Shown piece after piece: positions 46,144 to 59,170 of a stretch of 64,000 nucleotides of DNA; within the stretch, counting starts at the first letter, position 1; each line of letters starts with the position of its first letter. A program made the position numbers and the translations under genes. This DNA is from Epiperipatus broadwayi (taxonomy: Eukaryota; Onychophora; Udeonychophora; Euonychophora; Peripatidae), in NCBI GenBank assembly GCA_028023455.1, contig JAQFVV010000017.1, forward strand, positions 3,998,098 through 4,062,097, in the 5' to 3' direction. The notes under the pieces were generated by a model. That model made no database searches, was not told the DNA's origin, and was given only the letters and a program-made list of their open reading frames with translations.

Positions 46144-47495
46144 GTTTAATGAAAACTTTTCTCAGTATTAACATTACCATAAAAAGTCCTCCATGCTGAC
46201 AGTGCAATAAGACTATTATGTTGTCTCACAATGAGTACATTTAAATCTTAAATATGACATCAATTCAGCAGTGGAATAATTGCTGAAGGGGATGTATATC
46301 ACTTATTAGGGCTCAAAAATTACAATTTTAATTTCTAAAATAAGTGTTTATCAGTTTTACACCCTATAATACAGACAAAGACAGCAAACTAGACCTACAC
46401 ATTAAAACAATCTACAACTTACACTCAAAATATTAATGAGTGCAACCAATGAGAAAGATGACATTCCTCAGAATTAACTACAATATCAATTGCCATAACA
46501 TAAGGTCATGATAGTATGCCATGCATGGTTTAATACAAAATACATGATACAATACACCTGTAATTTAAATATAAATAAGTGATGGCATAAACCCAAAGGC
46601 AAGCACCTACATTTGACAGCAACAAATATGGTAGGACTTAGTTCCAAAACATAATAAAAATGAGAATGAACCATCAAGTATATAATAGAAACAATAATTG
46701 CCTTAAATAGAGCATTTGATGCTTAAATATAAGTCACAAAAGATATAATTCACAGAATATATTCTAATAAGAGAAATTCCAGCAAATTAAATATCCACAT
46801 GAGTGATATAAAGCTTCAATCTTTTGGAGAACATAATGTTAAGATAAACATGTACAATTAAAAATGAGAGAGACTAATACTACCATCTCTTAAATAAATA
46901 CTACATTAATTATCTGATGTGTAAAACCAATTAATATAAAAATAATTTGCCAAGTCTGGCTTAATAAAAGCATGGCTTAAAATAAGCAATGAGAATATAC
47001 ATTGTCTTCACCTTGTTCACCATAAACATATACATTCAAATAAATAACTCATGATAAGGGCAAATAATACTTTAAGCTTATAGCATTATAATAGGTAAAT
47101 ATTTTGTAAACTTTTGGATAATATAGCTTACAAATGATTCAAAAAAGCATATCAGACAAAATGCTTAAAATATATTAAATAAAATATGTGGGAAATTACA
47201 ATAGCTTAATATTAAAACTTAAAATTATACCCAGTTTACCAAAAATAAAAGTCCTTCCTGAATGTTCTACTAATCAACAAGATACAATCTCTGTAATTAC
47301 CATTCTGCAAATGCTAAATATTTCTAATAAACAATACATTTCCTGGTAAACACAAACACAAAATACATTAATGACCATTCACTCTTATCAAAGAATATTT
47401 AAAAAAATACAAATAATAATGATGCATCTGTAACATTTTATATTAATTTATTACTTCTTATTATCTATTTTGAAACACATATTAACCTTTTTTTT
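46144..47495. other. non-coding DNA
   Basis: No gene supported. A 63-codon frame at 46486-46677 (minus) has no recognisable domain. Confidence 0.45.
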
Positions 47496-47499
47496 GCGG

Positions 47500-48075
47500 A
47501 TTATTTTATTGGCCGAGTGAGGTAAAAGTCTAAATTTTTAATTGGTCAATTCACAAAGTGAAGTGTCAAAACACAAATTCAATCATCAAAAGTATATTAA
47601 TAATTTGTCAGATTATGAAAGTGAATGAAAGTTTTTTTCAAAAACAAATTTCTCTTTATAATTATCAAAATATTTGTGAGCGGCAATTGTAAAACGACAA
47701 TTTTTCTTCAACAAAAATGTTTTATGACGTCAGTGATTTTCTTTGCTAATTTTACACTGAAAAAAAAAAGTAAATAATTTTGTTAAAGTCTTAACTATTT
47801 TTCTAAAATAATTTTATTTTTAGCATATTTTATCAAAATAATTTGTAATTTGTCAAAAAATACATTTAAAATGGTCTAAAACATTCGTTTATCATTTTCG
47901 AAATAAAACAAAACAAATCGCAACTTTTGAGTTATTGACATTTTCTTTCTGTCAAAATGTAACAGCCAATAAGATTCAAGAAGAGCACACCTATTTTTTG
48001 TTAAAGTTTTGAGACCGTTTTATTGATTTTTTACTTGTAAAATAACTCAAGAGAGAGCAGCATCTTATGGAACTT
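47500..48075. repeat. old dispersed repeat, family H copy 2
   Basis: Aligns with 4796-5345 in the same orientation, as described there. This copy keeps more CG (GGCCGAGTGAGG, GAGCGGCAATTGTAAAACG) and may be nearer the ancestral form. Confidence 0.55.
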
Positions 48076-48925
48076 TTTCTAATTTTTCAAATGACAGTAA
48101 AATCTCAACTGTACCATTAAAAGTGACAGAATTTGAACGGTCGGAAGTGGTGTCAAATCATCACATTTTTAACCATGACAAGCAACCATTGTGTTAAAGA
48201 TAATACATAGGAGCATTTATTCTTTTGATGTAATATAAATTCCATTGTAGAGAAGATTCCATATTAATGATAATTATAATAATGTCAAGATATTATAGAG
48301 AAGACGAGAATATAATAAACTTCAATAAAATTCTTAATTCAGGAACCATTATATTCTATTCACATAAGATGTGACTCATTCCAATCATTCAGTACATGTA
48401 ATAATTTAAGCATAATAGTAATAACTTTGAATAAATATTCTATTAGTATCTTAGAATAATATGTTTAAAAAGTATAAAGTCATGTAATAAATTTTCAGAA
48501 CAATAGAGTAATTCCATAATCTTAATTTCACTGAAGATGCAAATGGGTAATTTCTTTTCCAATGCATTAATAAGCAAATAAAAATATCATTTCAAAATTC
48601 AGGTAAAAAATTTATAAAATTTCATTGTCATTAAGCAGGTATCTGGAATTAAATAGTCTATTCAAGCAAAAAGTTGAACAATTACAAAGAAAACCTTTTT
48701 TTTCTTTTTTTGAAAAAGTTTAAAATAAAAACATTTTTTAAAACATATGTTGCTGGAGAATATTCAAGCATTTAAAATCTTTTATCAAACTTCGTATTTT
48801 CAGCACATCATAAGGTTAAACTCTCTGCATGTGATGTTTATTGGCACAACATAAGGTTATTAACAGAAACATTTTTACACTATTAAGAACCACATTAAAA
48901 TACCAACAGTAGCATGAAATCTTTG
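48076..48925. other. non-coding DNA
   Basis: Nothing recognised. Confidence 0.45.
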
Positions 48926-49246
48926 AAGTCTTAATATTCATATGACTACCACCTCTTATGCTTGTGTATAACTGTTGTTAAACAGGCAAAACTCACTATA
49001 CATATGCCACACACAGCAAGCTAGAGTAATCAATGGATGCCTATCCTAAGATCTAGGTGCAGTGCTCTCAGATCCAAGGCTCCTCACTGATGAAGGCCAC
49101 AAGCCAGAAACTAGTCTAGGGATGTTGGATGAGTAGGGACTAGATGTGGATTTTATGCACAAGCCTTCTGGCATCCATTGATTATTCTAGCTTGCTGTGT
49201 GTGGCATACGTATAGTGAGTTTTGCCTGTTTTAAGTCTTAATATTC
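48926..49246 (-). mobile_element. family A copy 7, foldback, opposite orientation, 14-bp target duplication
   Basis: AAGTCTTAATATTC occurs at 48926-48939 and 49233-49246. The variable tail (CTACCACCTCTTATGC) is on the left here, so the unit is inverted relative to most others. The arms AAACAGGCAAAACTCACTATA and TATAGTGAGTTTTGCCTGTTT mirror, as do CACACACAGCAAGCTAGA and TCTAGCTTGCTGTGTGTG. Confidence 0.9.
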
Positions 49247-49610
49247 CAGTACTAAAATATTAAATAGATAATATTGTTTTCTATTAATGAGATAATAAAA
49301 GTTCTTACATTATAATGATGAATTATGAAGAATTTTCTCAAAATGTACATTTTATATAAGAATAACTACAATTATTGTTAAATATTTAAATAAAATTGCC
49401 ATTATGTCTCTTGGCTGTGTAGATTTTAAACTTCTTTTAGTAATTTCAGCATAGAACTTAAATGTCTGAAGAAAATTAGCAATACATGTTTAACTTTAAG
49501 CAAAGAAAAAATTGATAATTAAACTGAATAAAATTAATTAATAATCAAGTAAATTTCCCCAGTAAAATTACCCAAGTTAAGAAGAAAGTAGTAAAGTAAC
49601 AAGTAAGAAG
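49247..49610. other. non-coding DNA
   Basis: Nothing recognised. Confidence 0.45.
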
Positions 49611-49888
49611 TATGTAAGCACATTAAATCAGGCAAAGCACTCCATACAGTAGTGCCACTCAGTGCCAGACAGAGTAATCAATGGATGCCAGAAGGCTTGT
49701 GTATAAAATCCCCATCTAGTGCCTACTCATCCAATACCCCAAGATGGGGATTCTGCACACAAGCCTTCTGGCATCCATTTATTACTCTGGCTGGCACTGA
49801 GTGGCACTACTGTATGTAGAGTTTTTTCTGTTTTAATAACAGTTATGTGCAAGCATAAGAAATGGTGATCATGTGATGTTTATGTAAG
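49611..49888 (+). mobile_element. family A copy 8, foldback
   Basis: CAGGCAAAGCACTCCATACAGT is mirrored by CTGTATGTAGAGTTTTTTCTG, and GCCACTCAGTGCCAGACAGAG by CTCTGGCTGGCACTGAGTGGC. The tail GGTGATCATGTGATGTT follows. An 8-bp flank match, TATGTAAG (49611-49618 and 49881-49888), may be a shortened target duplication. Confidence 0.8.
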
Positions 49889-49899
49889 ACTGCTATTTA

Positions 49900-50734
49900 T
49901 ATTGATGATCATGTGATTCATTTTGTTAGATGAAATTAACACTTAGATCCACCCCTTTCTTGACCTTGATTCATTAAAGTTTAAAGATTAATTGGTATCC
50001 TGGGACACATCACTAAAAATAAACTTATTTACATAATTGTCTAGAATTTTTAATTAAACTGTTACCTTTCAAGACAATTATTTATAGTATTAAAAATTAT
50101 TTAATGAAAATAAAACAAAATATTGTACAATAAATTATATTATTTTTAAATAAAACATTAATTTATATCATTCTTTTTAAACACTCATGCAATATTTATT
50201 AAAGGTAAATTTCCCAGAATATATTTTAAAGAAGAACTTTTTTAAAATAAATATTTAAGAATAACTTTTAATATTGCATCCAGGAAGTTAAAATTGAAAT
50301 GTATAATCCAATCACACTTACACATGTTTGCTAATGCTTTCTTTTATTTAAAATTAATAGCTTTTACTAATAAATTAATTCTTTATTTTTTTAATTAACT
50401 AATTAAAACTTATTTAGTTGACTTAATATTTATTACAACTGGTATTAAGAAAAATATACTGTTTATTAGCAAACCACTTAAATAAAAGGCATTTTTAAAA
50501 GCAAGTAATCTAAATATTAATAATGAGCATTAAATATTCAAACTTAGCTTTAAAGTTTATCTATAACATTGATTTTTACATACTAATAACTTTATTAAAA
50601 TAGTTTTGACTCATAATATTTTTGTAGCATTAGCTTATTAATATGTAGGAAAAGAATATCTTTATCCCTAAACTAGGCAATACAAAGTTATCTACAACTA
50701 CATATGAATTTACAATAAGATATTAAAAGTAAGT
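49900..50734. other. AT-rich non-coding DNA
   Basis: Nothing recognised. Confidence 0.45.
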
Positions 50735-50890
50735 ATAGGGGATTCGAACTCAGATTTTCAAGTACCCTTCAACTAGCCACACCATCTCATATAACTGATA
50801 AACATGACCACACACATGTAGAAAAGATAAATAATCACCTGTATATGTATTTTGTGCTAAACCAGCACTCATCAGTTGGTCCCTATACTT
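50735..50890 (+). repeat. family C fragment
   Basis: GGGGATTCGAACTCAGATTTTC, CACCATCTCATATAACTG, CACACACATGTAGAAAAGATAAATAATCACC, CCAGCACTCATCAGTTGGTCC. Confidence 0.75.
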
Positions 50891-51834
50891 ACAATTAAGC
50901 TTCAGGTTAATGAAGAGTGTCTGGTTTTCAAATATTTAATAAGATATTAAAAATAACTTTTAAAGTAATTAGAATGTATGACAGCTCTTACAAAATAATG
51001 TATAGAATGGATAATGTTTGGCCAATGGATCAATTTACAGTCGCTCAAATAAGCAATTTGTAATTTCTACATATGAAGAAATTATTTTAAAAAAAAGTAT
51101 CAAAGGATATTACTGTATATCATAGACATGTGGTTGCTGTATTTGCATATTACAATCCTTATTTCATTAAAACTAATCAATCTTATAGTTTTGACTGTTA
51201 AGAAATCTTCAGATTTGCTTTGTTTGCGAGAATATCAAATAAGTTACCAATCACAGTGACTCTTGCCAACTGTAAAAATTGTGTTAGGTCTATCATCATG
51301 CAATGTAGTATTCATCATCATCATTATTAAATCAGCTTAGCAGTTTTTTCAGTTGGGTCTACCTTTTGCAAAAAGACTGAGTGAATATAAATTGACCCTA
51401 CTTCAAGCATATTCCATGAATGTTTTTCTTTGACTTACGATTAATGTAATTTAATTTATTGGGAGTTTACATATTGATCATCAATCATTTACCTTATATG
51501 GCAATAGTGCTATTTTAATTCAACACATATTTTTCACCAGCCCACACTAATTAAATACTTCAGAAAGAGGTTTATTTGATGGTGCAAATGCTGTTTTTCT
51601 TTCAAATTGATATTGTTTGAACTTCTTTTTATCTCTTGGGGTGATTAAGGTCGAGAGAGGTTCTGCCTTTATGGACTCTCCCTATGTATGATGAATCATT
51701 TATTTTTATTTTAAAGTCTAATCATTAGGTTGATGTTATACATTTTCCATGACTTTTACAAAAATTTTAGAATACCAGATGAAAAGTCAGTTCAAATATC
51801 AATGTTTTCCAGAGATATTTTTCATTCTTTATAA
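50891..51834. other. non-coding DNA
   Basis: A CATCATCATCATTATTAAATCA run near 51307 resembles the LINE 3' tails but the neighbouring sequence does not clearly match. Nothing else recognised. Confidence 0.4.
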
Positions 51835-52215
51835 AAGAAGAATAAAATCAGTTCATCCTTAAAATCCCGCTGGACATTTCACCAATATCATATAATTACT
51901 TCTACACGTAATACAATTTCTGATTTAAATGGTAGCCTTATATTTTATTATCAAAGATGTAAAGAGATTTCAGATATCCAAAGAATTCTCACTATTTGTC
52001 AATACTGGGTTAAACAACTGTTAGATTCTATTGGCAAATACTATTTTTTACCAAAAAATGTTAAATATCAAAGTTATCATAGAACCAAGATGACCAAAAT
52101 ATATAGTTTCTGTCCTTATGTCAGATATATATCACTGTATAAAGAAGTTGACTTAAATTCAAAACCCCCAGGTGTTTTTGAATTTGGAACTATTAGTTTG
52201 AAAGTAAAAAAATAA
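51835..52215 (+). other. 126-codon open stretch, possible coding relic
   Basis: The plus frame is open from just after the TAA at 51832 to the stop at 52213-52215. It has no early ATG; the only methionine is late (RTKMTKIYS). Segments read SDLNGSLIFYYQRCKEISDI, ILTICQYWVKQLLDSIGKYY and NSKPPGVFEFGTISLKVKK. No family is recognised. In DNA this AT-rich an open run this long is uncommon, roughly a few times less than once per window by a rough estimate, so it may be part of a decayed protein. Confidence 0.3.
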
Positions 52216-53634
52216 ATCACCAATCAATGTGAATGTGTTTTAAGTCCATAAATCCTCAACAATAAAAGCCATAAAATATATGGATCTAACAGGATTACTG
52301 TATGGTATTTATTGATTATACAAGATTACACTATATGGCTGTTGAAGAGCATGAATACAAGTTCTCCTAGAAAAGGAATCAGAAAAAGTAGTTTGGTTTT
52401 GTGAAAATCAGATGTAATTTTTGTTTTGCCATAATGATCCAAATATTCTGTTTGTATCCTAATGATAAAATTGCATAATCTCAAAATGTAAAAAGTTGTA
52501 TTATTTTATAACAAAGTTCTAAAGTACTAGAGTGTATTACAACTCTAAATACAAGATTATAATAGGATTAGTAAATTATTATGAGAAATGTCCAGACACA
52601 ATACTGGTCCCTGCTGTGATTGAATTGCCGAACTTACTTGCATTAAAACTTTTTTATAAATTTTTACTAATCTAAAAAAAATTCAGTTTTAAGTTTTAGC
52701 ATTGTATATTATCTTACTGACCATTGAAGCATGAGGTGTTTTAATATATATATAATATTAAATGGATGTTCAGATGGAAATATTTATTACATGGAATTTT
52801 TTGTTTATAATTATTTATTTGTAGAACATTTTTTAGGGCAGTAGCCAATCTAATTGCTCAAGAATCGCAAAGAAACTATTAGCAGAAGTGCAATCAAAAG
52901 AAATTCTCTTTTGATTGCTCAAAATCTGATAATAAATAAAAGATTCTGGAATAAACACTACAACATTCAAAATATCAATGTTTGCAAATAAATACTAGCA
53001 TAGACTGCTTACAGCTGATAACTTGGGTAGCATAAACAAATAAATTTCGACTTTAAAATGCTACAGAGAATGGTAAATATGTGATAAGCTGACTATAGCT
53101 ATTATTTATTTTTATATGTTGGTATTTTGGATATTATAAAGTGTATTTCAGTTTTTTGTTTAATATACAAAAAACTCCAACAAAAATGCTATTATAGATT
53201 AATGAGAAAACTGGTTTAGATTCAGAGGTTGTCAATTAATAGTTATTGATAGTTTCTTTGCAGCATCAAAAGTTAAAGGTTATTTTTGTTTACATGGATA
53301 TGATTTCCTCATTTCTATTTTTTATTATAATAACAATCTATGGAAATATTTAATCTAATATATATATTTAGCCTCAGGGATGATCAATTACTAATAATTC
53401 ATAGTTTCTTGGCAATATCCAATGCTAGAAGTTATCTCTGTTTACATGGATATAATTTTCTTATTTTATTATATATATATGAAGAGCTTGCAAAGCTTAG
53501 GGTAGTGATAACACAATGGGTTTAGAGATTAAAATTCTGGGAATAATTCTCAACTGAATATTTGAATAGAACAGCTAAATACTCAATCTATAATTACAAT
53601 TAACTGATAATTATATTTTATTTTATAAGAGAGT
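52216..53634. other. non-coding DNA with a ~100-bp direct repeat
   Basis: TAGTTTCTTTGCAGCATCAAAAGTTAAAGGTTATTTTTGTTTACATGGATATGATTT (about 53248-53305) is echoed at about 53402-53460 by TAGTTTCTTGGCAATATCCAATGCTAGAAGTTATCTCTGTTTACATGGATATAATTT. No gene supported. Confidence 0.5.
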
Positions 53635-53705
53635 AAATATGTGGTTGGCACATTAGCTTTTCATGCCAACAATTTGAGGTTTAAATTCAGATTAAATAGA
53701 ATTTG
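53635..53705 (+). repeat. possible tRNA-derived SINE fragment
   Basis: TGGCACATTAG fits an A box at 10 of 11 positions and GGTTTAAATTC resembles a weak B box about 30 bp later. TGTGGTTGGCACA is shared with 18226-18238. Confidence 0.35.
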
Positions 53706-53777
53706 AATATTTTTAGATTTAAACCAGGTTTAATTTTTTTTTACATAAATTGGCTAAGAGCCAGCTGATCATCCAAA

Positions 53778-54000
53778 TCATCATCATTATTTTCAACATA
53801 TATATGCTGGATAAAAATACCTCCAAGTTTAATTCCATTTTTTGAACCATAGCTTCTCCACATCACACCAATAAACATTCTTATTTTATCTGTCTACCCC
53901 ACATGGGGTCTCTTTCTAGGTTTTTTACAATCTCTTAGATGACAATCCCAGAACTATTTCAGCTTCTTAATTTTTTCAGTGATACCAATGATATCTACTT
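53778..54000 (-). pseudogene. RTE-like LINE 3' end, minus strand, split by family B
   Basis: Same family as 940-1275: ATCATCATTATT tail, CTTCTCCACATCACACC, ACCCCACATGGGGTCTCTTTC, TACAATCTCTTAGATGACAATCCCAG, TTTTTTCAGTGATACCAATG. It resumes at 54780. Confidence 0.65.
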
Positions 54001-54004
54001 AGAA

Positions 54005-54776
54005 AATATCTGTAATATAATTTTCACTACACCATTCACATGCAGGTGGGAACTGATTTTTACCCACTTTTAACATTTTGTGGAGGGGTGTAATCATAAA
54101 CATATGACCAAAGACATGTGAAAAATATATGATCCCCAAGATGCATATTTCATACTGAACCAGTAATTATCAGTTAGCCTAAATTACAATCTCTTATACA
54201 TATCTTTATCATTGTTCAGTATATATAGATAGGAAATTTCTATAGTTTAATCAATAAGTGTCAAACTTACTGTCCTCACAGCTTTGACACAAATCACTCC
54301 TTAGAAATATATTAATAATTTTTATTAGTTATTCATTAGACTAGAAATTATGACAGTGGTGTAATAAAAATTACACTACAGAAATATTATTTATTAAATG
54401 GATAATCTCTAGTCTAATGAATGACTAATAAAAAAATTTAAAATATTTTTCCCTAAGGCAATTTGTGTCAAAGTTGTGAGGGCAGTAAATATGACATTTA
54501 TCAATTAAACTGTAGTAATTGGCTATCAAGGTTCAATAATGAAGATATGTGTAAGAGTATGTGATCTGGGCCAACTGATGAGTGCTGGTTCAGCACATCT
54601 TTTTTACATGTCTTTGGTTATATATTTATGATTACATCCTTCCATAAGGTATTAAGTGGCTAGAAATCAATCCCTCCCTTGCGTGAGAGTGGCGTAGTGA
54701 AAATTACACTACAGAAATATTATTCATTAAGTGGATAATCTCTAGGCTAATGAATAATTAATAAAAATATTAATCG
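54005..54776. repeat. two family B units inserted in the LINE
   Basis: The first unit (to about 54345) reads TTTTCACTACACCATTCACATG ... GAGGGGTGTAATCATAAACATATGACC ... CATTAGACTAGAAATTATG. The second (to 54776) runs in the opposite direction and ends AATTACACTACAGAAATATTATTCATTAAGTGGATAATCTCTAGGC. Sequence CCAATGATATCT before and CCAGTGATATCT after the pair look like a diverged target duplication. Confidence 0.75.
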
Positions 54777-54779
54777 GTG

Positions 54780-55090
54780 ACCAGTGATATCTGTTTCTTT
54801 TCTCACCCAAATATATGGTTTTCAATCACTCCCCTACTCCATTAAGTGATCTGAATTTTCTGTATTGTTCTTCCATTCCGTAAGTAAGAACTAAGGTCTA
54901 TTAAAAATTTTCCTTTTTAAACAGAAACATTTTTTAAAAATTAAATCATATCTAGTAAAAGCACTCCATAAAAGTTTAATTCTATGATTAAGTTTATCCA
55001 TTATATTTCCATCTACATTAATCTGACCAAGGAATTTGTGCTTATTAACTTTTTCCAATTCACGATTGCCAGTCTTTATTCTTTTTTTGA
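54780..55090 (-). pseudogene. RTE-like LINE ORF2, continuation
   Basis: Picks up at GATATCTGTTTCTTTTCTCACCC, with CCATTATATTTCCATCTACATTAATCTGACCAAGGAATTTGTG. The last part resembles 38730-38800 (CTGTTATGTTTCCATTTGTATTAATAGTATGACCAAAATATTTG), confirming the same LINE. Confidence 0.65.
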
Positions 55091-58000
55091 CAAAATAGAA
55101 TGTTGGTCGATAAGTGGGTAGTTAATAAAAAAAACTGTTCAAACTCTCATTATCTGGAATTTGATAATATAAAATATAATGTTTTTTTTTTTCAATATAC
55201 CTCTTTGAGAAACCGTTAGAGAGATTATAATAAACTATTTAAATAGTTTTACCCCCCTCCCACCTTTTATTTACATGGTGTACATACAAACATGCTTGTG
55301 TGTTGCATATATGTATATAAAAAAGAGTGTGTGCGTGTATATATTTTTTACATTACATTTATATGCAAAGGTTAGAAATTTTTTTTATCCGGAGCTGTAG
55401 TAAATAATAAAAAGTACTAAATCGTTTTAAATCTGAAAAAACAAAAATCCGAATTTCTTGTGTTGTTAAATATATCAAACACTCGCACAAACTTGAATTT
55501 TTGTTGAGGTGATGAATTTAAAAGACACTGAAGAGCAATAGAGGGGGAAAGGCGGTTCAGGACCAAATGTCTAAGCTAACAGAAGGGCTGCAGAATCAGT
55601 TTGACGATAGGAGGAGTGTCCAAATTTGTTCCTCAGAAGTGCACTTAGACAACAAATTAATTGCGACATTATTATAATTTGTGGTTTGAAATCTAATTAG
55701 CGCTAACATTGAAGATCGATTGAAGATCTTAAGTGCGGCTGGACAGATGCCGGAGAGTGAGCTGCTGATCCTCGTCTTCCAAAATGCTTAGTGCTAAGCA
55801 ACCCCACATTACGCAGTCCTAAAATGACCATGTCTTTATTCGGGAGTAATCGCTCGGACTTTATGGGAGTAACATTACGTTTACTAAAATTTGTAAATTT
55901 CCTTAATCTATAAATAATACTATTCTCACTCCATACATAGGATTTAGTTTAATAAATGCCATTAAATTTAATTATAGTAATCTAACACCTACAAATATCT
56001 CATGTTACAACGTATAAGACAAATAAAAAGATTAAAAAATGATGCGTGTAAGAGTGTGTATCTATATTTTGGGGGGAAAAAAGAGATCTTTTATATAATA
56101 ATAAAAAATCTGCAAAATAATAATAATAATAATTTAATAGAAATTATATTAAAAATTATTTTTAGACTTGTTAAGTTTCAGTATATTAGGTTTCAAACTC
56201 TAATATTTGCAACTACGGAAAAGTAGAGATAATGGAGAATTAAGTTTTCACTGTTGATCAAGATTTGAGAATCTCTTTTTCGTTTTAATTTTTAGTTTAA
56301 ATAGTTACCTATCCTTATAAATATGAATACTAAGTTCTTTTCCGGAAGATTAGCAAATAAAGTAATTAAACGTAGAATATTACCAAGCAAAGAACAACTC
56401 TTATTATTGTCAGGGGTAAGACTTAATTTAATTAAATTTAGGGCTGCAGCATAAACTCATTTTAAAAGATCCTTAAGATTTATAATATATAACATTAATA
56501 CGCACTTCAAAAATGGAATAATATTTTTTTTAATTCCGAAAAAAATGAACAAAAGATGAAAAGTTTAAGCTAAAATTTTTTGGTGTCTGTACAAAAATTC
56601 CCCCAAGTGATGATGATATTATGTTGATATTTTAGTTTATTCAATATCTCGTGGTGCTGTTATATATATAGCCGATTAAAAAAAATACATTTTTAAATAT
56701 TAATAATATTATATCTTTGCTTGACGGCAAAGAAAATAGCAAGGCAAAAGGGTACTACGACCAAGCGATAATATTTGATCACTGTTGAAAGTTGTCGCCA
56801 CAACTTGCCATCTCCTTACGTAATTTATTTTAGCATTTCAAAAAGCTGTACTATCAATTTTACAAAACTATTCTAAATTAAGAAGTATCAAAATTATCGA
56901 TCAATCAATTTTCAATCTCTGTTTTTATATACATACAAATATTAGGTAACTTGTAATACCTGTTTTCAATTAATACTTTACTTTATTACTTCATGCTAAA
57001 AAATAACTTAGAAAAATCACTGAGTATTTTCGTTAAACTTCCCAACATTTAATTTTATATATGTATGTGCGTGCGTGTGTTTATGTATATATTACAATCA
57101 ATTCGTATCATTTGATCGTTGACATACATTAGCATTTCCACATTTAGAGCTAAATCACAAACTTTAACAATCTTATATTTAGAAATAGAATATCTTTAAA
57201 TAACAAACGTCAAAGTTTTATTTATATAAATATTTACATGTGTGCGTGCATGTGTTTACGCCAATAATGATTTTGCGTAATAAAATTTAAAACGTATATT
57301 AACAATCACAGAATACACCACATACATATATGCATGTGTGTAAATGCATATAAATTAATTTGCTGTGGGCGCATATATATAGATATGGTCATGCATTTTA
57401 ATAAACGATCGAAGATCAGGCAAGACTTTAATATTTGTTCCGCAGCATTAACTATGTTTTATCTTACTATAAACGCCACTTAATGTAAAATTCAGTCTTT
57501 GATAATGAAGTAGATATTTACCTTGATAAAATATATTTGTCTTCGTGGACATGCATGGTAAAAATTGAAGCGATAATTGTCAAAAACCCTCTAAAATATG
57601 GGTATAATACCTAAAGTAGAAAAACTTCAACAATGCCCTAGGTCAGACCTGAGTGACAAATAAGATTAAATATTCTGTTTTCATAAAGTCATTTTTCAAA
57701 TGTTACTCTTTTAAAGTCCTATTAAATCGCACCCCTTGTGAGCTCTCTGTATTTCATTCACTGCTATCGAATGAATGAACAAAATCGCGTTTCATCCACG
57801 CTAAAACCCATAACCTGTTTGATTAGCCATTGCCGTAATATGATTATTACGCTACACAGACATTGATAATCCGTGTATATTTTTGATGTTATTTATATTG
57901 AAAGCGCATGCATGACAAGATTACAATACTAAGTTAACTGAAAATGTTAAACAACGTTACATTTTGCGGTTTTAATAGCGATTTGTGCTTACTAGAGTCA

Positions 58001-58615
58001 TAAACGGATATCCCAACTCGACAAATTTTGTCTTGCCTACAATTTAGTTGTCATATGTTTCAAAAATATATCAGTAGGAGAGAAATTATAGAGTGTTTAA
58101 TGTAAAAGACTTTAACAGTTGTTCTACGAGGAGTTTCCCAGCTGGATCACATTGTACGCCTATTAACAATAATGAAGACTAAACCCTAGAAGTCGACAGC
58201 TTTTTACATACAAAACTAAGAGTCATTTTTTATTACGATAACTTTAAATAAATAGATATTTTATTCATTTTCAAAAATTCTTAATTCAAAACCAAGATAA
58301 TTTACTTTTTATTCATCTTCAAAAATAATTTTAAGGATTAAAAAAAATTTTCGGATGTTATGATTTATATTATCTTTTAATTAATAAACAAGAACATGTT
58401 AGCCTTTGTTAATTAAAACTTAAATGATACAAATTTACAACTACATCTATATATCGCGCACAGACATAGATACATAGTGCGTTATACTTGATTTTGAATA
58501 TTATCCTACTTAAGGTAGGATGATAATATTTACACATTTAATTCAAATTTTTCTATCCATAATTTTTCTTTGCATCACTAATAAATAAATACTAGTATAT
58601 TGTAAATACCGAACT
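55091..58615. other. comparatively repeat-poor non-coding DNA
   Basis: 3.5 kb with few internal matches to the window's repeats and more CG and mixed sequence, especially 55500-55870 and 57400-58200. I could not identify an exon, RNA gene or promoter. It could be unique intronic or intergenic DNA. A 74-codon frame at 56002 has no recognisable domain. Confidence 0.5.
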
Positions 58616-58622
58616 TTAAGAT

Positions 58623-58757
58623 GTAATTAAAAGGATTTGAACTCATACTTTCAAGTTTTCTTCAGCTATCCACTCCATTTTATATAACCGATACACATGA
58701 TCACACACATGTGAAAAAGATAAATGATCTCCAATATACGTATTTCATCCTGAAATC
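58623..58757 (+). repeat. family C fragment
   Basis: AAAAGGATTTGAACTCATACTTTCAAG, CACTCCATTTTATATAACCGATACACATGATCACACACATG, CTCCAATATACGTATTTCATCC. Closest to 26167-26293. Confidence 0.7.
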
Positions 58758-58829
58758 ACTAAGAAAACAAAAATATTTCTGCTTCCACAATAATATATAA
58801 TTTTTCCTGGGTCATTTGCAATGTTTTGG

Positions 58830-59170
58830 AATCTAGTATAGAATTTTTATAGCCCATCTGTGGTCACCTCTTTAGAATCAAACCCAACCCGGTTCCATTT
58901 CAACATCTTATTTTTTCAGTGAAGTCAGTAGCTCCTGCCTTTTCAATCACTTATGTGTTTTACTTTGAATCATTCTTTATAGTGAGGTTTAATTGTTATC
59001 TCAGATCCAGAAGGACTTGGTTATAATTTAATACTCATCCAAGAGTAATTCTATAATTTACTCATTACGTTTCAATTTGGTTTAGCAATTGGATTAAATA
59101 TTTACAATTGTTAAATCTTTCTAATTCATTAATAACAATCGTTACTTTCTTCTTATAATAAGAAACATTA
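58830..59170 (-). pseudogene. RTE-like LINE fragment, minus strand
   Basis: ATCTTATTTTTTCAGTGAAGTCAGTAGCTCCTGCCTTTTC corresponds to TCAGTAACACCTG in the 940-1275 copy, and the following region up to AACAATCGTTACTTTCTTC corresponds to 38560-38840. Heavily eroded. Confidence 0.5.
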
